Source: JAIRVZ01 sp031553415 (GTDB lineage: Bacteria > Bacteroidota > Bacteroidia > Bacteroidales > Azobacteroidaceae). From it: a stretch of DNA of 64,000 nucleotides. Shown here in pieces: positions 35,831 through 45,594 of this stretch; position 1 is the stretch's first letter, and every line of letters begins with the position of its first letter. The notes beneath the pieces are model-generated. The model did no database searches. It was given only the letters and a program-made list of their open reading frames with translations, and was not told the DNA's origin. The DNA lies in contig JAVBLO010000054.1 in assembly GCA_031553415.1 (NCBI GenBank), positions 15,631 to 79,630 on the forward strand, in the 5' to 3' direction. The position numbers and the translations under genes were made by a program.

Positions 35831-35904
35831 ATAAGTTAAGAATTAAAAGTTAAGAATTAAGGCTTAGCTTATGCACAATTTTTAACTCTTAATTCTTAAC
35901 TTAT
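35831..35904. repeat. 28-bp palindrome at the 3' end of the TPR gene
   Basis: Left arm 35831-35858 and right arm 35877-35904 are inverted copies of ATAAGTTAAGAATTAA plus AGTTAAGAATT, differing at 2 of 28 positions, with an 18-nt loop. The TPR gene stop codon (35901-35903) is inside the right arm. It can serve as a hairpin at the 3' end of that mRNA. Confidence 0.8.
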
Positions 35905-38021
35905 TCTGCAGTCATTCGTTTTATAATATTGTAAGCATCAATGACTCCAAGTTCTCCGGCCTTACTTAAGTCGGCAACACCTTTTTCAGTATCACCTAAA
36001 TAAAGCCTTGTCAACCCCCTGTTAAAATATGCTTCTGCAAATTCAGCATCTTTGTTTATGGCTTTAGAATATTCCGAAACTGCCGAACGGAAATCTTTTT
36101 TCACACAATAAATATTACCCTTGTTGAAATATGCATACACAAAATCAGGATTCAATTGGATGACTTTGTCATAATCCCTGAGCATTAATTCATATTGATA
36201 AACCCGGTTATCTTTTTCTGCCGGTGGTTCTATAGATTCACTTGGAGTAAACTGCCCTTGTATGGCCGGTTTTTTCTTTCCGGTTTGGATATTCAGGCTC
36301 ATATCTAAAGTTTCCTTGTTTTCCTGGCTATAATTATTTATTTCCAATTGTTTATAACGAACAACCGCCCGGTTAAAGTAGGCAAGCGCAAAATCAGGGT
36401 TCAAAACGATGGATCTGTCAAAATCCTGCATGGCTTCTGTCAAGTCTTGCAATATCATAAAATCCATTCCCCTGCAAAAATAAATATTGGCATCCGAAAG
36501 ATTGCTATTAAGTTTTAAAGAATAATTATTGATCGATTCAAAATGATAATCAGCCTGAGAATCATTTAACGGAGATTCATTATTTGTAATCTGCAACTGT
36601 ATAGGCAATTGCATTTTTTTGTTATAATCAGCAATCATTTTATCGGTAAATGTAGGCCGCTTGAAAGTTTCTATCTTTTCATAGAATGTAATCGCAAATT
36701 GTGGCAATAAATCCACTTTCACATTCTTATCCTGCACCCTGCCCCTGATTTCATTTTTATATTCTGATACCTGTTCTTCCGATTTATCGTTTACAATCAA
36801 CCTGTTGAATTTTTCTATATTCTTATCAGATTTTTCGCGTGTTTTGGAATTATCGTCTGCTACTTCATTTTCATCAACCACATCTTTTCCTGTAATTTTT
36901 TTGCCCTGTGCCTTTTCCTTCTTTAATTTTTGTTCCAATTCATAAGCTAACCAGTAATCATTATCGGAACCCTTAGTATCATGCATTTGCTTTTTAACTA
37001 CAGAGCGTGCATAATATCCGGGAACAAAATTCGGATATTCTTTCAATACCAAATCAAAATCAGACACAGATCCCCTGTAATCTCCAACTTCCTCGCGCAA
37101 CAATGCCCTGTTATATATTGCAGAAAAATTATCCGGTTCTTGTTTGATTACCACATCAAAGTCTTCTATAGAACGGTTATTATCTGCAACCTGGGCGCGA
37201 AGCAATCCCCTGTTGAAACGGGCAATTACATTATTAGGTTCCAAATCAATCACAATATCATAATCAGCCATTGTTCCTCTCAAGTCATTTAAATGATAAC
37301 GTACCAACCCGCGGTTAATGTAATATCCGACCTGACGTGGATCTAAACGGATAGCTTCTGTCAAATCTGTAAGGGCATTTTTCAGACTATCCATTTGAAA
37401 ATACAGAAGCCCCCTTTGCCCATAAACCGGAGCATAATATTTATCAAGTCCCACAGCCATATTATAATCAGCTAAAGCATTGATAGAATCTCCTTTTTCA
37501 GCAAGGACAGAACCTCTGGCCAGATACCCGTTTGTATACTTCGGATGATATCGCAATAAAGTATCCAACGATAAAACCGCATCATTGTAATCTTTCATTT
37601 GGGCATAGGCAATTCCCTTATTGATAAGCATTTGTTTATCTTCAGGCTTGAATTGCAAGCCTTTGGTATAATCGGAAATAGCTCCTGCATAATCTTGCAG
37701 ACTCTGGCGGGCTGCTCCACGGCATTGGTAAGCATAAACCATAAAAGGGTTCCTTTCAAGGCAAAACGTAATATCGTCTTCTGCTCCTTTATAGTCATCC
37801 AGGTTAAATTTAGCAATAGCCCGGTAAAGATATGGCTCTGCCATGTATGGTTTTGCTTTGATTACCTGATTAAAATATTGGATTGAAAGTACATAATCTT
37901 CAAAGTATAAAGCATTCCTCCCGATAGACATTACTTTATCCGTATTTATTTGCGCTTTAATAAAATGGGGAAATAAAACTCCGCTTATTATTAACAATAA
38001 GAGTGTGAGGGTTTTTTTCAT
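35901..38021 (-). CDS. Exported tetratricopeptide repeat protein
   Basis: 706 residues with a signal peptide (1-23, ending FIKAQ). About eleven TPR units span residues 27-370 (for example AEPYLYRAIAKFNLDDYKGAEDDI, in part). A charged linker with coiled-coil tendency follows (about 370-470), then a second TPR block (about 500-700) with FALAYFNRAVVRYKQ and FVYAYFNKGNIYCVKKDF. No enzymatic domain was seen. Such periplasmic TPR scaffolds mediate protein interactions; the partner is unknown. It lies between thrS and the capsule operon and has a -7 box 24 bp upstream. The C-terminus overlaps a palindrome. Confidence 0.85.
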   Translation of the reverse strand: MKKTLTLLLLIISGVLFPHFIKAQINTDKVMSIGRNALYFEDYVLSIQYFNQVIKAKPYMAEPYLYRAIAKFNLDDYKGAEDDITFCLERNPFMVYAYQCRGAARQSLQDYAGAISDYTKGLQFKPEDKQMLINKGIAYAQMKDYNDAVLSLDTLLRYHPKYTNGYLARGSVLAEKGDSINALADYNMAVGLDKYYAPVYGQRGLLYFQMDSLKNALTDLTEAIRLDPRQVGYYINRGLVRYHLNDLRGTMADYDIVIDLEPNNVIARFNRGLLRAQVADNNRSIEDFDVVIKQEPDNFSAIYNRALLREEVGDYRGSVSDFDLVLKEYPNFVPGYYARSVVKKQMHDTKGSDNDYWLAYELEQKLKKEKAQGKKITGKDVVDENEVADDNSKTREKSDKNIEKFNRLIVNDKSEEQVSEYKNEIRGRVQDKNVKVDLLPQFAITFYEKIETFKRPTFTDKMIADYNKKMQLPIQLQITNNESPLNDSQADYHFESINNYSLKLNSNLSDANIYFCRGMDFMILQDLTEAMQDFDRSIVLNPDFALAYFNRAVVRYKQLEINNYSQENKETLDMSLNIQTGKKKPAIQGQFTPSESIEPPAEKDNRVYQYELMLRDYDKVIQLNPDFVYAYFNKGNIYCVKKDFRSAVSEYSKAINKDAEFAEAYFNRGLTRLYLGDTEKGVADLSKAGELGVIDAYNIIKRMTAE

Positions 38022-38044
38022 CTAAAAATTTTTCGAAATCTGGG

Positions 38045-38052
38045 CAAAGATA
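38045..38052 (-). promoter_or_regulatory. -7 box of the TPR gene
   Basis: TATCTTTG on the minus strand, 23 bp upstream of the ATG and directly downstream of the capsule-operon terminator. Confidence 0.55.
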
Positions 38053-38061
38053 CACAATTAA

Positions 38062-38090
38062 ACAAAAAAGATACCTGCAAGGGGTATCTT
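38062..38090 (-). terminator. Terminator of the exopolysaccharide operon
   Basis: Stem AAGATACC (38068-38075) / GGTATCTT (38083-38090) with a 7-nt loop, followed on the minus strand by TTTTTTGTTT. It ends transcription of the Wzc-like gene 43 bp after its stop. Confidence 0.8.
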
Positions 38091-38132
38091 CTTTGTTTTT
38101 TTATATTATCATTAAGTTTCCTTAATGAATTA

Positions 38133-40532
38133 TCAAGATTCTAAATAATCATTATGATAATAAGAATCATGCTTGATATAATAAGAACTTCTTCCGTAAT
38201 ACCGTTTATTTCCATAACCGGAATATCCCGACCGCAAGTTTACATCATTATATACAACAACCAGGTTAGTAATATTATCATCTTTCAACTCATTAACTGT
38301 GTATCTCAGGAAGTTTCTGTTTGTTTTTTCATTACGGACAACATACAAAACAACATCCACATGACGTGCCAGGAAGTGGGCATCAGAAACCAGCCCTACA
38401 GGACTACAGTCTAGCACAATGTAATCATACATTTCACTAAGCCTGTTTATTAATTCTGCTGTTTTTTCCGAACGGATCAATTCACTCGGGTTTGGAGGAA
38501 TAGTTCCTGCAGGTATTACATCAAATTCATAGTCAGGATGGGTAATAATTATATCTTCTAATTCTACCTGACCGATAAAATAGTTAGACAAACCTTTTTC
38601 ATTACCTACATCCAGCGTTTTCGACATCGCCGGACGACGGAGGTCACAGTCCACTATAATTGTTTTCCGTCCTGTCAATTGATATACAGAAGCTAAATTA
38701 CATGCAATAAATGTTTTCCCGTCTTTGGGTTCTGTTGAAGTAAGAAGCATAATTATCGGGCTTTCTTTCTTCGTTACATATTCCATACGGGAACGCAAAT
38801 TACGGAAACCTTCTGCAAATCCTGATTTCGGGAATGCCTTAACCACCATTTGGTTTTTCTTATCTGAATGTTCGATTGTTCCCAAAACAGGCAAGCCTAA
38901 TTTTTCTATTTCATCCCTCGATTGAATCGTAAAGTTGAATATCAATTCCTTGCAAACTACATAAATAATGAAAAGTGCAAGGACAATACCCACAAACAAG
39001 AAATAAGTATTGGTCACTTCTTGTCCGTTGACTACAGATACAGTACGAGGCTGATTCAATATCACATTGTCAGGAGCATTCGAAGCCATTTGAATCTGGC
39101 TTTCAATACGCCTTTGCTGTAAATAGGTATTATATGAATCATTGATTTTAAAATCCCTTTCATGAGCCAGCAATTCACGTTCTTTTTCCGGCAGTGAAGT
39201 CATTTCGCCCATGATTCTATTATAACGGCTTTCCATGTTACTTTCTTCTATCCTGAGTGTACGCATCATGGTTTGAATAGCCTGGTTAAGTGCAGTCCTT
39301 GTATCCTGTAACAACTCATTATACCTTTTGTAAATAGGGTTTTCCGGTTTCAACGTTTTTAATTGGAAAGTAGTTTCATTATATTTTTCCACCAAATTTC
39401 CTAATTGAGCATCTTGTACTCCCATAGCAGAAGGTGTTACTAATATTTCATTAGTATTCCGTTTCAGATAATTACCAAGATCATCCAGATATTCCCTCCT
39501 TAATTTTAATTCAGCACGTTTTTGGTCTAAAGTTTCCAATTCGGTATACGCTCTTATAGATTTATCCTGCGTATAGATACCACTCTTCATTTGATAAGCA
39601 TTCAACTTTGATTCTGAAGATGTAATGGAATCCCTGATAACCATCAATTGTTCATCAATAAAATTAATTGCTTTTTGAGAAGACTCGTTTTTACGCATTA
39701 AATTATCCGCAAAAAACTCCTGATTTAAAATATTCAAAAAGTCGACATCCCGCTTGGCAATCGGGCCAACAAGGGAAATTTCCATAACAGAAGACCCATC
39801 CATAACAAACTGTAATCTTAGCCTGGAATTATAATCAGCTACCAACTGGTCGTTTGAAACAAATCGGAAATGCAGGTCGTATTTTTCAGAAAATAAGCTT
39901 GTTTTGTTCACCAAAACAAAAAATAATTGCTGCTGTTGCAAGTATTTGCCATATTCTCCGGTTATCCTGAATGCTGGCCTTACATCATCACCATGAAACA
40001 CAATCTCATACATTTCACTGTCTAATCCTATTATTTCGAACTCCAGCCCATAAGCATTCTTATCAACGAAATTAGATTCAATTTCAACAGTACCACTTTT
40101 ATAAAGATTGATATTTTTAAACCTGCGTTTTTGGTACAATTCGCTTGTAATATTCAACTGGCTGACTGTTTTGGCAACCAAGTCATATGAACCGTACATC
40201 AATATCTGGTTGTTGTTATTCTGAGTTGTTTGGGTCGAATAGCCGAAAGCGGTTCCAAAACCAGGTTTTTTGTCTTCTTCAATCAAGACAGTTGTTGTAG
40301 ATTTATACAACGGAGACCAGGATTTATTTTTAATATAAGCCAAGCCTACTGCCAAAACGAGCCCGATCAAAAGAATGTACCAATACTTCGCAAATTTGAC
40401 AATCCAAAATACGATGTCAAAAGAAGAATTTTGGGCCTGAGGATAAACAGCATTTGGACCTGACGGTCTTTTGGGAGCGAGCATGCTGTCTGAATAATTA
40501 TTTGAATTTTGTTGGTTGTTATTTGTGTCCAC
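38133..40532 (-). CDS. Wzc-like polysaccharide co-polymerase and tyrosine autokinase
   Basis: 799 residues starting at GTG. The N-terminal Wzz domain begins with a membrane helix (about 48-68, YWYILLIGLVLAVGLAYI). A long periplasmic coiled coil (about 270-480) and a second helix (about 500-522) follow. The cytosolic BY-kinase has Walker A PKDGKTFIACNL (about 600), Walker A' IIVDCDLRRP and Walker B DYIVLDCSPVGL. The last 30 residues contain nine tyrosines, the autophosphorylation cluster. It controls chain length and export of an exopolysaccharide together with the Wza-like lipoproteins upstream. It is the last gene before the terminator. Confidence 0.93.
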   Translation of the reverse strand: MDTNNNQQNSNNYSDSMLAPKRPSGPNAVYPQAQNSSFDIVFWIVKFAKYWYILLIGLVLAVGLAYIKNKSWSPLYKSTTTVLIEEDKKPGFGTAFGYSTQTTQNNNNQILMYGSYDLVAKTVSQLNITSELYQKRRFKNINLYKSGTVEIESNFVDKNAYGLEFEIIGLDSEMYEIVFHGDDVRPAFRITGEYGKYLQQQQLFFVLVNKTSLFSEKYDLHFRFVSNDQLVADYNSRLRLQFVMDGSSVMEISLVGPIAKRDVDFLNILNQEFFADNLMRKNESSQKAINFIDEQLMVIRDSITSSESKLNAYQMKSGIYTQDKSIRAYTELETLDQKRAELKLRREYLDDLGNYLKRNTNEILVTPSAMGVQDAQLGNLVEKYNETTFQLKTLKPENPIYKRYNELLQDTRTALNQAIQTMMRTLRIEESNMESRYNRIMGEMTSLPEKERELLAHERDFKINDSYNTYLQQRRIESQIQMASNAPDNVILNQPRTVSVVNGQEVTNTYFLFVGIVLALFIIYVVCKELIFNFTIQSRDEIEKLGLPVLGTIEHSDKKNQMVVKAFPKSGFAEGFRNLRSRMEYVTKKESPIIMLLTSTEPKDGKTFIACNLASVYQLTGRKTIIVDCDLRRPAMSKTLDVGNEKGLSNYFIGQVELEDIIITHPDYEFDVIPAGTIPPNPSELIRSEKTAELINRLSEMYDYIVLDCSPVGLVSDAHFLARHVDVVLYVVRNEKTNRNFLRYTVNELKDDNITNLVVVYNDVNLRSGYSGYGNKRYYGRSSYYIKHDSYYHNDYLES

Positions 40533-40551
40533 GAGTTATATATATGCTTAA

Positions 40552-41298
40552 TTATTTACCAAAAGTTAAAACCATCACAAGCAGAGAGATAGGAGTAACG
40601 ATTAAAGATACAAATGAAGTAACAGAATCTATCCGGAAAAAAGAATTCGGATTAGTCGGAATATAGATTACATCATTAGGCTTTATGTAATAATATTCGG
40701 ATTCAATAATGGACTCTTCCCTTAAATCGAAAGTTTTTACATAATCCATACCATCAGCTCCTTTCCTTATTATTTTTATATGCTTCTTGTCTCCGGTATT
40801 GGATATATCCCCTGCCATAGCCAAGGCTTGGTATATATTCAAGTTTTCTTTGTAAAGGTAGCATTGTCCTTTGCCATAATCTCCCTCTACATAAAAGTAG
40901 TTATTTACCAGGTTCAACTTAATTTCCGCGTCAGGCACCAATCTGAGAAAAGCTTTTCTCACAACATTTTCCGCTTCGCTCAATGTAAGCCCGGCAATCA
41001 CAACCTGACCAACAGGCAAATGAATCGTACCATCTTCATATATCCGGTACCTCACCATAGTTCCACTTCCCATAGAACCGCCCACCTGACCATTATTATA
41101 TAACCCTTGAGTTTCCAGATTAGATGTCAATAAATAATAAGCAACTTCATCATTCACGCGCAACTTATACTGTTGGTATGCCACCGGCTTGTAAGAATTT
41201 CCTTCCTGCAAATATTTCGTTTGCTTGTTTGTAATACAAGAATTGAATATGCAGGCCACACTCAAAACGACAATATATATATATGATTTATTTTTCAT
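40552..41298 (-). CDS. Wza-like polysaccharide export lipoprotein (second copy)
   Basis: 248 residues with a lipobox at Cys21 (ACIFNSC) and the Poly_export/SLBB architecture: YKLRVNDEVAYYLLTSN, then YRIYEDGTIHLPVGQVVIAGLTLSEAE, a SLBB region (FYVEGDYGKGQCYLYKENLNIYQALAMAGDISNTG in part), and a C-terminal hydrophobic segment (SLIVTPISLLVMVL). It forms the outer-membrane export channel for the polysaccharide. It is paralogous to the gene 8 bp upstream, and 19 bp separate it from the Wzc gene. Confidence 0.9.
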   Translation of the reverse strand: MKNKSYIYIVVLSVACIFNSCITNKQTKYLQEGNSYKPVAYQQYKLRVNDEVAYYLLTSNLETQGLYNNGQVGGSMGSGTMVRYRIYEDGTIHLPVGQVVIAGLTLSEAENVVRKAFLRLVPDAEIKLNLVNNYFYVEGDYGKGQCYLYKENLNIYQALAMAGDISNTGDKKHIKIIRKGADGMDYVKTFDLREESIIESEYYYIKPNDVIYIPTNPNSFFRIDSVTSFVSLIVTPISLLVMVLTFGK

Positions 41299-41306
41299 CC
41301 CAATTA

Positions 41307-42089
41307 TTACTTTACAAGGTTATAAATCATAAAGCCAAAAGAAATTACCGTTGAAGCAACGGCAAACACAGCGCCAAAGGAATTAAGTCCCAAGAATTGA
41401 CGACCAAGAGGTTGGACATATATTATGTCGTTAGGCTGAATGTAGTAAAATTCAGAATTGACAACATCCTGACTTCTAAGGTCAAATGTTTTTATCATAG
41501 TTCCATTATCCATCTGACGGATAATCTTGACGTTTTTCCGGTCTCCATACGGTTTGACATCACTACACTGCGCCAGGGCCTGGTATATTGTCATTTGTTC
41601 TTTGGCAATCGGATAACGTCCAGCGACTCCTGCGTCACCAATTACACTATAATAACGATTTTCTAACAAGACTTTTACGACACAATCGTCAGCAATGCCA
41701 CTGTTAATTCGTTTTTCTATCATTTGTTCAATTTCCAGAGTTGTTTTCCCTTTTACAGAAATATCTCCCAGATAGGGGAAATAAATTGTACCATCAGGTT
41801 TTACAGGGAATGCGCGGGTCAATGCATCTGTGCCTGAAGCAGAGTTATTCATCATAGAAAAATAACTGAATAGCTGGGATGTTGAAACATCCAACGGGTT
41901 GGTTGTAACCATAATGGTCAACTGGTCTCCCATTTTTACCCGGTATTCCTCCATAGGTGCACCAACTTGGGGATAGGAAACAACTCCTCCTCCAGGTTCT
42001 TGAAGTAAATTCGTTTGTTTTGTTGTAAGACAAGATGTAAGGAGCAACACCTGCAATACAACTACAGTACTAATAATAATTCTTTTCAT
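41307..42089 (-). CDS. Wza-like polysaccharide export lipoprotein (first copy)
   Basis: 260 residues with a lipobox at Cys20 (VLLLTSC). Poly_export domain: EYRVKMGDQLTIMVTTN and FPVKPDGTIYFPYLGDISVKGKTTLEIEQMI. The SLBB domain includes YSVIGDAGVAGRYPI and MTIYQALAQCSDV. A C-terminal hydrophobic stretch ends the protein. It has the same layout as the next gene (40552-41298), including TFDLRSQDVVNSEFYYIQPNDIIYV versus TFDLREESIIESEYYYIKPNDVIYI in part, so the two arose by tandem duplication. The two copies may form a mixed channel. Confidence 0.9.
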   Translation of the reverse strand: MKRIIISTVVVLQVLLLTSCLTTKQTNLLQEPGGGVVSYPQVGAPMEEYRVKMGDQLTIMVTTNPLDVSTSQLFSYFSMMNNSASGTDALTRAFPVKPDGTIYFPYLGDISVKGKTTLEIEQMIEKRINSGIADDCVVKVLLENRYYSVIGDAGVAGRYPIAKEQMTIYQALAQCSDVKPYGDRKNVKIIRQMDNGTMIKTFDLRSQDVVNSEFYYIQPNDIIYVQPLGRQFLGLNSFGAVFAVASTVISFGFMIYNLVK

Positions 42090-42100
42090 TCAAAGTATGT

Positions 42101-42658
42101 TTATTTCCCCACTGCTTTCACTTTATATGAACAATGTGCTTTACCACTAATCAGATTATTTAATTTAGACTTTATGAGTTGTTTCCGGATACCTGAAATA
42201 TGATCTATAAAAACCTTTCCATCCAAATGATCATATTCATGTTGAACTACCCTGGCCATATAGCCTTCATACTCCTCATCATGGGAAACAAAATTTTCAT
42301 CCATGTACTGAATTCTGATTTTATTTTTCCGGGGTACTTTTTCATGAATCCCGGGAAAAGAAAGGCAGCCCTCCTCAACCAGTTTTTCCTCACCTTCAAT
42401 ATGGGTAATATGGGTATTTATCATCACTTTCTTAAATCCTGCAAAGGCAGGTTCATCATCTGCCAGCGGACTTAAGTCTATAACTAAAAGCCGGATGGGT
42501 AATCCAATCTGAGGAGCAGCAAGTCCCACTCCGTCAGCATTGTACATTGTTTCAAACATGTCGGCAATCAACTTTTTAAGTTCAGGATAATCAGAAGTTA
42601 TATCTTCCGTAACCTTTCTTAAAACAGGTTGTCCGTATAAATAAATAGGTAATATCAT
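42101..42658 (-). CDS. def: Peptide deformylase
   Basis: 185 residues with all three deformylase motifs: GVGLAAPQIG (43-52), EEGCLSFPG with metal ligand Cys98, and QHEYDHLDG with His140, Glu141 and His144. It removes the formyl group from nascent proteins. Its start overlaps the stop of ruvX (ATGA, 4 bp), indicating translational coupling. It lies inside the exopolysaccharide gene run, 11 bp before the first Wza-like gene. Confidence 0.97.
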   Translation of the reverse strand: MILPIYLYGQPVLRKVTEDITSDYPELKKLIADMFETMYNADGVGLAAPQIGLPIRLLVIDLSPLADDEPAFAGFKKVMINTHITHIEGEEKLVEEGCLSFPGIHEKVPRKNKIRIQYMDENFVSHDEEYEGYMARVVQHEYDHLDGKVFIDHISGIRKQLIKSKLNNLISGKAHCSYKVKAVGK

Positions 42659-43071
42659 TTTCTAATTGATTCCAAATAAGATTGTAACATAATGGTTGCA
42701 CTTAATTCATCAACCAATTCCTTATTGCGCCTTTCCTTCTTTTTCAATCCCCCCTCCAACATAGCCTGATGCGCCAAAACTGAAGTAAAACGCTCATCCA
42801 CCATTTTAATTTCAATATCAGGAATAGACTCTTTCAACTTTTTCCTGAATATCTCAACCCTATGCATGTTTTCTGAAGGTTGATAATTCATTTGCCGGGG
42901 TTCTCCCAACAAAAATAATTCTACATTTTCCTTCAGAATATATTCTTTCAAAAATGGGATAACCCGGTCTCCTGGCAATGTAGTAAGTCCCCCTGCTATT
43001 ATCTTAAGCGCATCTGTAACAGCCAGTCCGGTTCTTTTGTACCCATAATCTATGGCAATAATCCGTCCCAT
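42655..43071 (-). CDS. ruvX: Putative Holliday junction resolvase RuvX/YqgF
   Basis: 138 residues from the ATG at 43071; a TTG at 43080 is too close to the -7 box. RNase H-like fold motifs are present: AIDYGYKRTGLAV with Asp8, FLLGEPRQMN, and VDERFTSV plus the C-terminal VDELSATIMLQSYL. YqgF-type proteins act in pre-16S rRNA 5'-end maturation and are called putative resolvases. The gene overlaps def by 4 bp. Confidence 0.93.
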   Translation of the reverse strand: MGRIIAIDYGYKRTGLAVTDALKIIAGGLTTLPGDRVIPFLKEYILKENVELFLLGEPRQMNYQPSENMHRVEIFRKKLKESIPDIEIKMVDERFTSVLAHQAMLEGGLKKKERRNKELVDELSATIMLQSYLESIRK

Positions 43072-43077
43072 TGGCGG

Positions 43078-43085
43078 CAAAGATA
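43078..43085 (-). promoter_or_regulatory. -7 box just upstream of ruvX
   Basis: TATCTTTG on the minus strand, only 6 bp from the ruvX ATG. If used, the mRNA would be leaderless or nearly so. No -33 box was found. Confidence 0.35.
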
Positions 43086-43116
43086 ATAAAATAAAAGAAA
43101 TGTGTGAAAAAATAGT

Positions 43117-44106
43117 TCAACTTCTGTAGGAAGGGAAAAAATTTGTTAAGCTTTTTCCTTTGGAAAGCTCATGATATACTTCTTCATTTACTATCCATTT
43201 CCATACTTTGAAATTATATATCAATGATGACATCCTCTGCTTGAATATGTACAAATTATCATTTTGACCTCCATAGCCTCCTCCCAGATGTAAAACCGAC
43301 AATTTTCTTCCATCACCTATAAGCCTGGCTTCATCAATTAATAATTTAAGTGGCGAATAACTTTTATATGAATCTACCATTGCCCCCAAATGATACTCCA
43401 TGAATTCTTTACAATTGACAAATATTGCACCACCGATTGTTACTCCGGATAGTTCTGCAAATAAAATAAATGAATCAAAATCAGTCGATTGTAATAATTT
43501 TTCAAAATACTCTACCGGAAAAAACAAATGTGCCGGAGCTTTTAACCGGGACATTGCCTCCAAATAGATTGCTGAAAACAGATGTGCATCGGCTATTGAC
43601 TTTCCTATCCTGATTTGTACCCCGCTTTTACGACTTCTATTGATTGACCGTTTTACGGAACGGCTGTAGCTTCTCTTTTGATTGTCCTGATTTAGTGTCA
43701 AATCTATTGCCAATGTCAAATTTGAATCTTCAACAATACCTACAGGAAATAAACCTGCGCCCTCAATAATAGGATGAATGCGTGAGAATGCGCTGATAAT
43801 TTTTTCTTCATTGCAATAATCCTGAAGTATTCCGGATACTTCAGCAAAATTCGTACCAGAAGAACGCACCCATCCTGCATAACCATATACAGAAGTTGCA
43901 TCCTGCCATTCAGTTCCGTTGATTTTCCTGACAACAAGAGGTAACGCCATTACATCATTTCCTTCCTGGAAAACAAGTAACCGGGCTTGTCCTGATTTTT
44001 CTAATTGATGATATGAAGCTGTGTGATAGAAATCGTAGGTTTTTACGAGAGAAAGTATATATTCCCATTCACAGGGGTTATCTAACCTGATGACTTTAAA
44101 ATCCAT
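43117..44106 (-). CDS. FemAB-like GNAT-fold aminoacyl/acyltransferase
   Basis: 329 residues, cytosolic. A tandem GNAT layout typical of FemAB/Acetyltransf_6 proteins: the first domain has YDFYHTASYHQLEKSG and ATSVYGYAGWV. The second contains RSINRSRKSGVQIRIG, ILFAELSGVTIGGAIFVNC and EYHLGAMVDSYKSYSPLKLL, followed by LHLGGGYGG. Relatives transfer amino acids or acyl groups to cell-wall precursors or sugars, and capsule clusters often carry one. Eight bp separate it from the sugar transferase gene upstream, so it probably decorates a sugar of the same polysaccharide. The donor is unknown. Confidence 0.78.
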   Translation of the reverse strand: MDFKVIRLDNPCEWEYILSLVKTYDFYHTASYHQLEKSGQARLLVFQEGNDVMALPLVVRKINGTEWQDATSVYGYAGWVRSSGTNFAEVSGILQDYCNEEKIISAFSRIHPIIEGAGLFPVGIVEDSNLTLAIDLTLNQDNQKRSYSRSVKRSINRSRKSGVQIRIGKSIADAHLFSAIYLEAMSRLKAPAHLFFPVEYFEKLLQSTDFDSFILFAELSGVTIGGAIFVNCKEFMEYHLGAMVDSYKSYSPLKLLIDEARLIGDGRKLSVLHLGGGYGGQNDNLYIFKQRMSSLIYNFKVWKWIVNEEVYHELSKGKSLTNFFPSYRS

Positions 44107-44113
44107 GCATTAA

Positions 44114-45523
44114 TTAGTATGCGTTTTCACGCTCTTTCTTCAACATACTCAAAGTCGTTAGTATAATAATTTTCAGGTCAAAGAAAAAATTCCAGTTTTC
44201 GATGTACCAAACATCCCTTTTAACACGTTCTTCCATTTGTGTTATTTCACTTACTTCCCCCCTGAATCCTGTTATTTGCGCCCAACCGGTAATTCCGGGT
44301 TTAACTGAATGGCGAACCATGTATTTATCTATCAAGGAAGAATATAATTTGGTATGACTCAGCATGTGCGGGCGAGGACCAACCAGGCTCATATCTCCTT
44401 TAAGCACATTGATAAACTGAGGCATTTCATCCAGATTGGTTCTACGAAGAAATGCACCAATTTTAGTTATCCGGGGATCATTTTTAGTTGCCTGTTGGGT
44501 ATCAGCTTCCTTATTAATCTTCATGGTTCTAAATTTATAGCAATAAAAATCATTCCCATAAATACCAGTCCGTAATTGTTTGAAAAATACAGGTCCCGGA
44601 GAAGTTATTTTGATTAAAAGTCCAACAACAACATATAATACCGGGAAAATGGTTACCATTATAATTGAAGAAAATAAAACATCGAATGCCCGTTTCAGAA
44701 GCCTGTTGTGCATATATTCCAATGGTTCCGGTTTAATGGACAAGATAGGAACTGTTGCAATTGATTCGAGTATCATACTTTTCTTGATGTATGAGTAATA
44801 TTCAGGAACCAAATAAAACTTAACCTGATTTTTCTCACAAAAATTCATTATCCTCGTAATAATTATATTTTCAGAACTTGATAATGTGCAATAAACTTCA
44901 TCAACTTCATTTTCTAACACAAACTGCTCCAACTCATCAACACCTCCCAGGAACATCTCTCCCAAATACGTTTGTAATAAAAAATTATCATCAAAAAAAC
45001 CCATTATCTTATACCCTGCCGAATGCTCGTTATTCAATTCATTATACAAATCCTGTCCGCTTTCTCCCGCTCCGGCAATGACCAGTTGTTTAAAATTATG
45101 TCCGGCTTTCCTATAAGATGTGATAATTTTCCTTGCTGACACCCGCCAGATAGAGAATACCACCAGTAGAATCAGATAGTAGGTTATTACAAATTGAACG
45201 GAAAAAATTTCCTGATACAGGAAAAACAAACAGGTAATAAATAAAATAGCATGTAACGCGATGGTGGATAAAGCTCTTTGCAGGACTTTATCCACATGCA
45301 CTATAGGTTTATAAATTTGAATCGGGATAAAATAAAGGGAAAACAAATAGCAGGTATTCAATAATAAGATAATAGTCTTAAGTTCCCTTGAAAAAAAGTA
45401 TCCGTTTGTCGAAGAACCTTCGAAATAATACATCAGCAGGAAAATCCCGTTTATGACAAACAAGTCAAGCAACAAGACAATCCATTTGATCAAAAAACCC
45501 TTTCCATGGCGATGTTTTTTCAT
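44114..45523 (-). CDS. Undecaprenyl-phosphate sugar phosphotransferase (WcaJ/WbaP type)
   Basis: 469 residues. Four N-terminal membrane helices (about 10-120) precede a CoA-binding-like Rossmann domain (LVIAGAGESGQDLYNEL, about 146-162). A further helix leads to the conserved bacterial sugar-transferase domain: KRAFDVLFSSIIMV, then TSPGPVFFKQLRTG, CYKFRTMK, FLRRTNLDEMPQFINVLKGD and MSLVGPRPH. The C-terminus has KPGITGWAQITG. It transfers the first sugar phosphate to undecaprenyl phosphate and so starts repeat-unit synthesis for the exopolysaccharide exported by the Wza/Wzc proteins downstream. Confidence 0.93.
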   Translation of the reverse strand: MKKHRHGKGFLIKWIVLLLDLFVINGIFLLMYYFEGSSTNGYFFSRELKTIILLLNTCYLFSLYFIPIQIYKPIVHVDKVLQRALSTIALHAILFITCLFFLYQEIFSVQFVITYYLILLVVFSIWRVSARKIITSYRKAGHNFKQLVIAGAGESGQDLYNELNNEHSAGYKIMGFFDDNFLLQTYLGEMFLGGVDELEQFVLENEVDEVYCTLSSSENIIITRIMNFCEKNQVKFYLVPEYYSYIKKSMILESIATVPILSIKPEPLEYMHNRLLKRAFDVLFSSIIMVTIFPVLYVVVGLLIKITSPGPVFFKQLRTGIYGNDFYCYKFRTMKINKEADTQQATKNDPRITKIGAFLRRTNLDEMPQFINVLKGDMSLVGPRPHMLSHTKLYSSLIDKYMVRHSVKPGITGWAQITGFRGEVSEITQMEERVKRDVWYIENWNFFFDLKIIILTTLSMLKKERENAY

Positions 45524-45594
45524 AAATGATTCCTATATGCAGTTTAGGTGTTTCATCTATGATTTAAACTCAAATATCACGATTTTATTTTATT

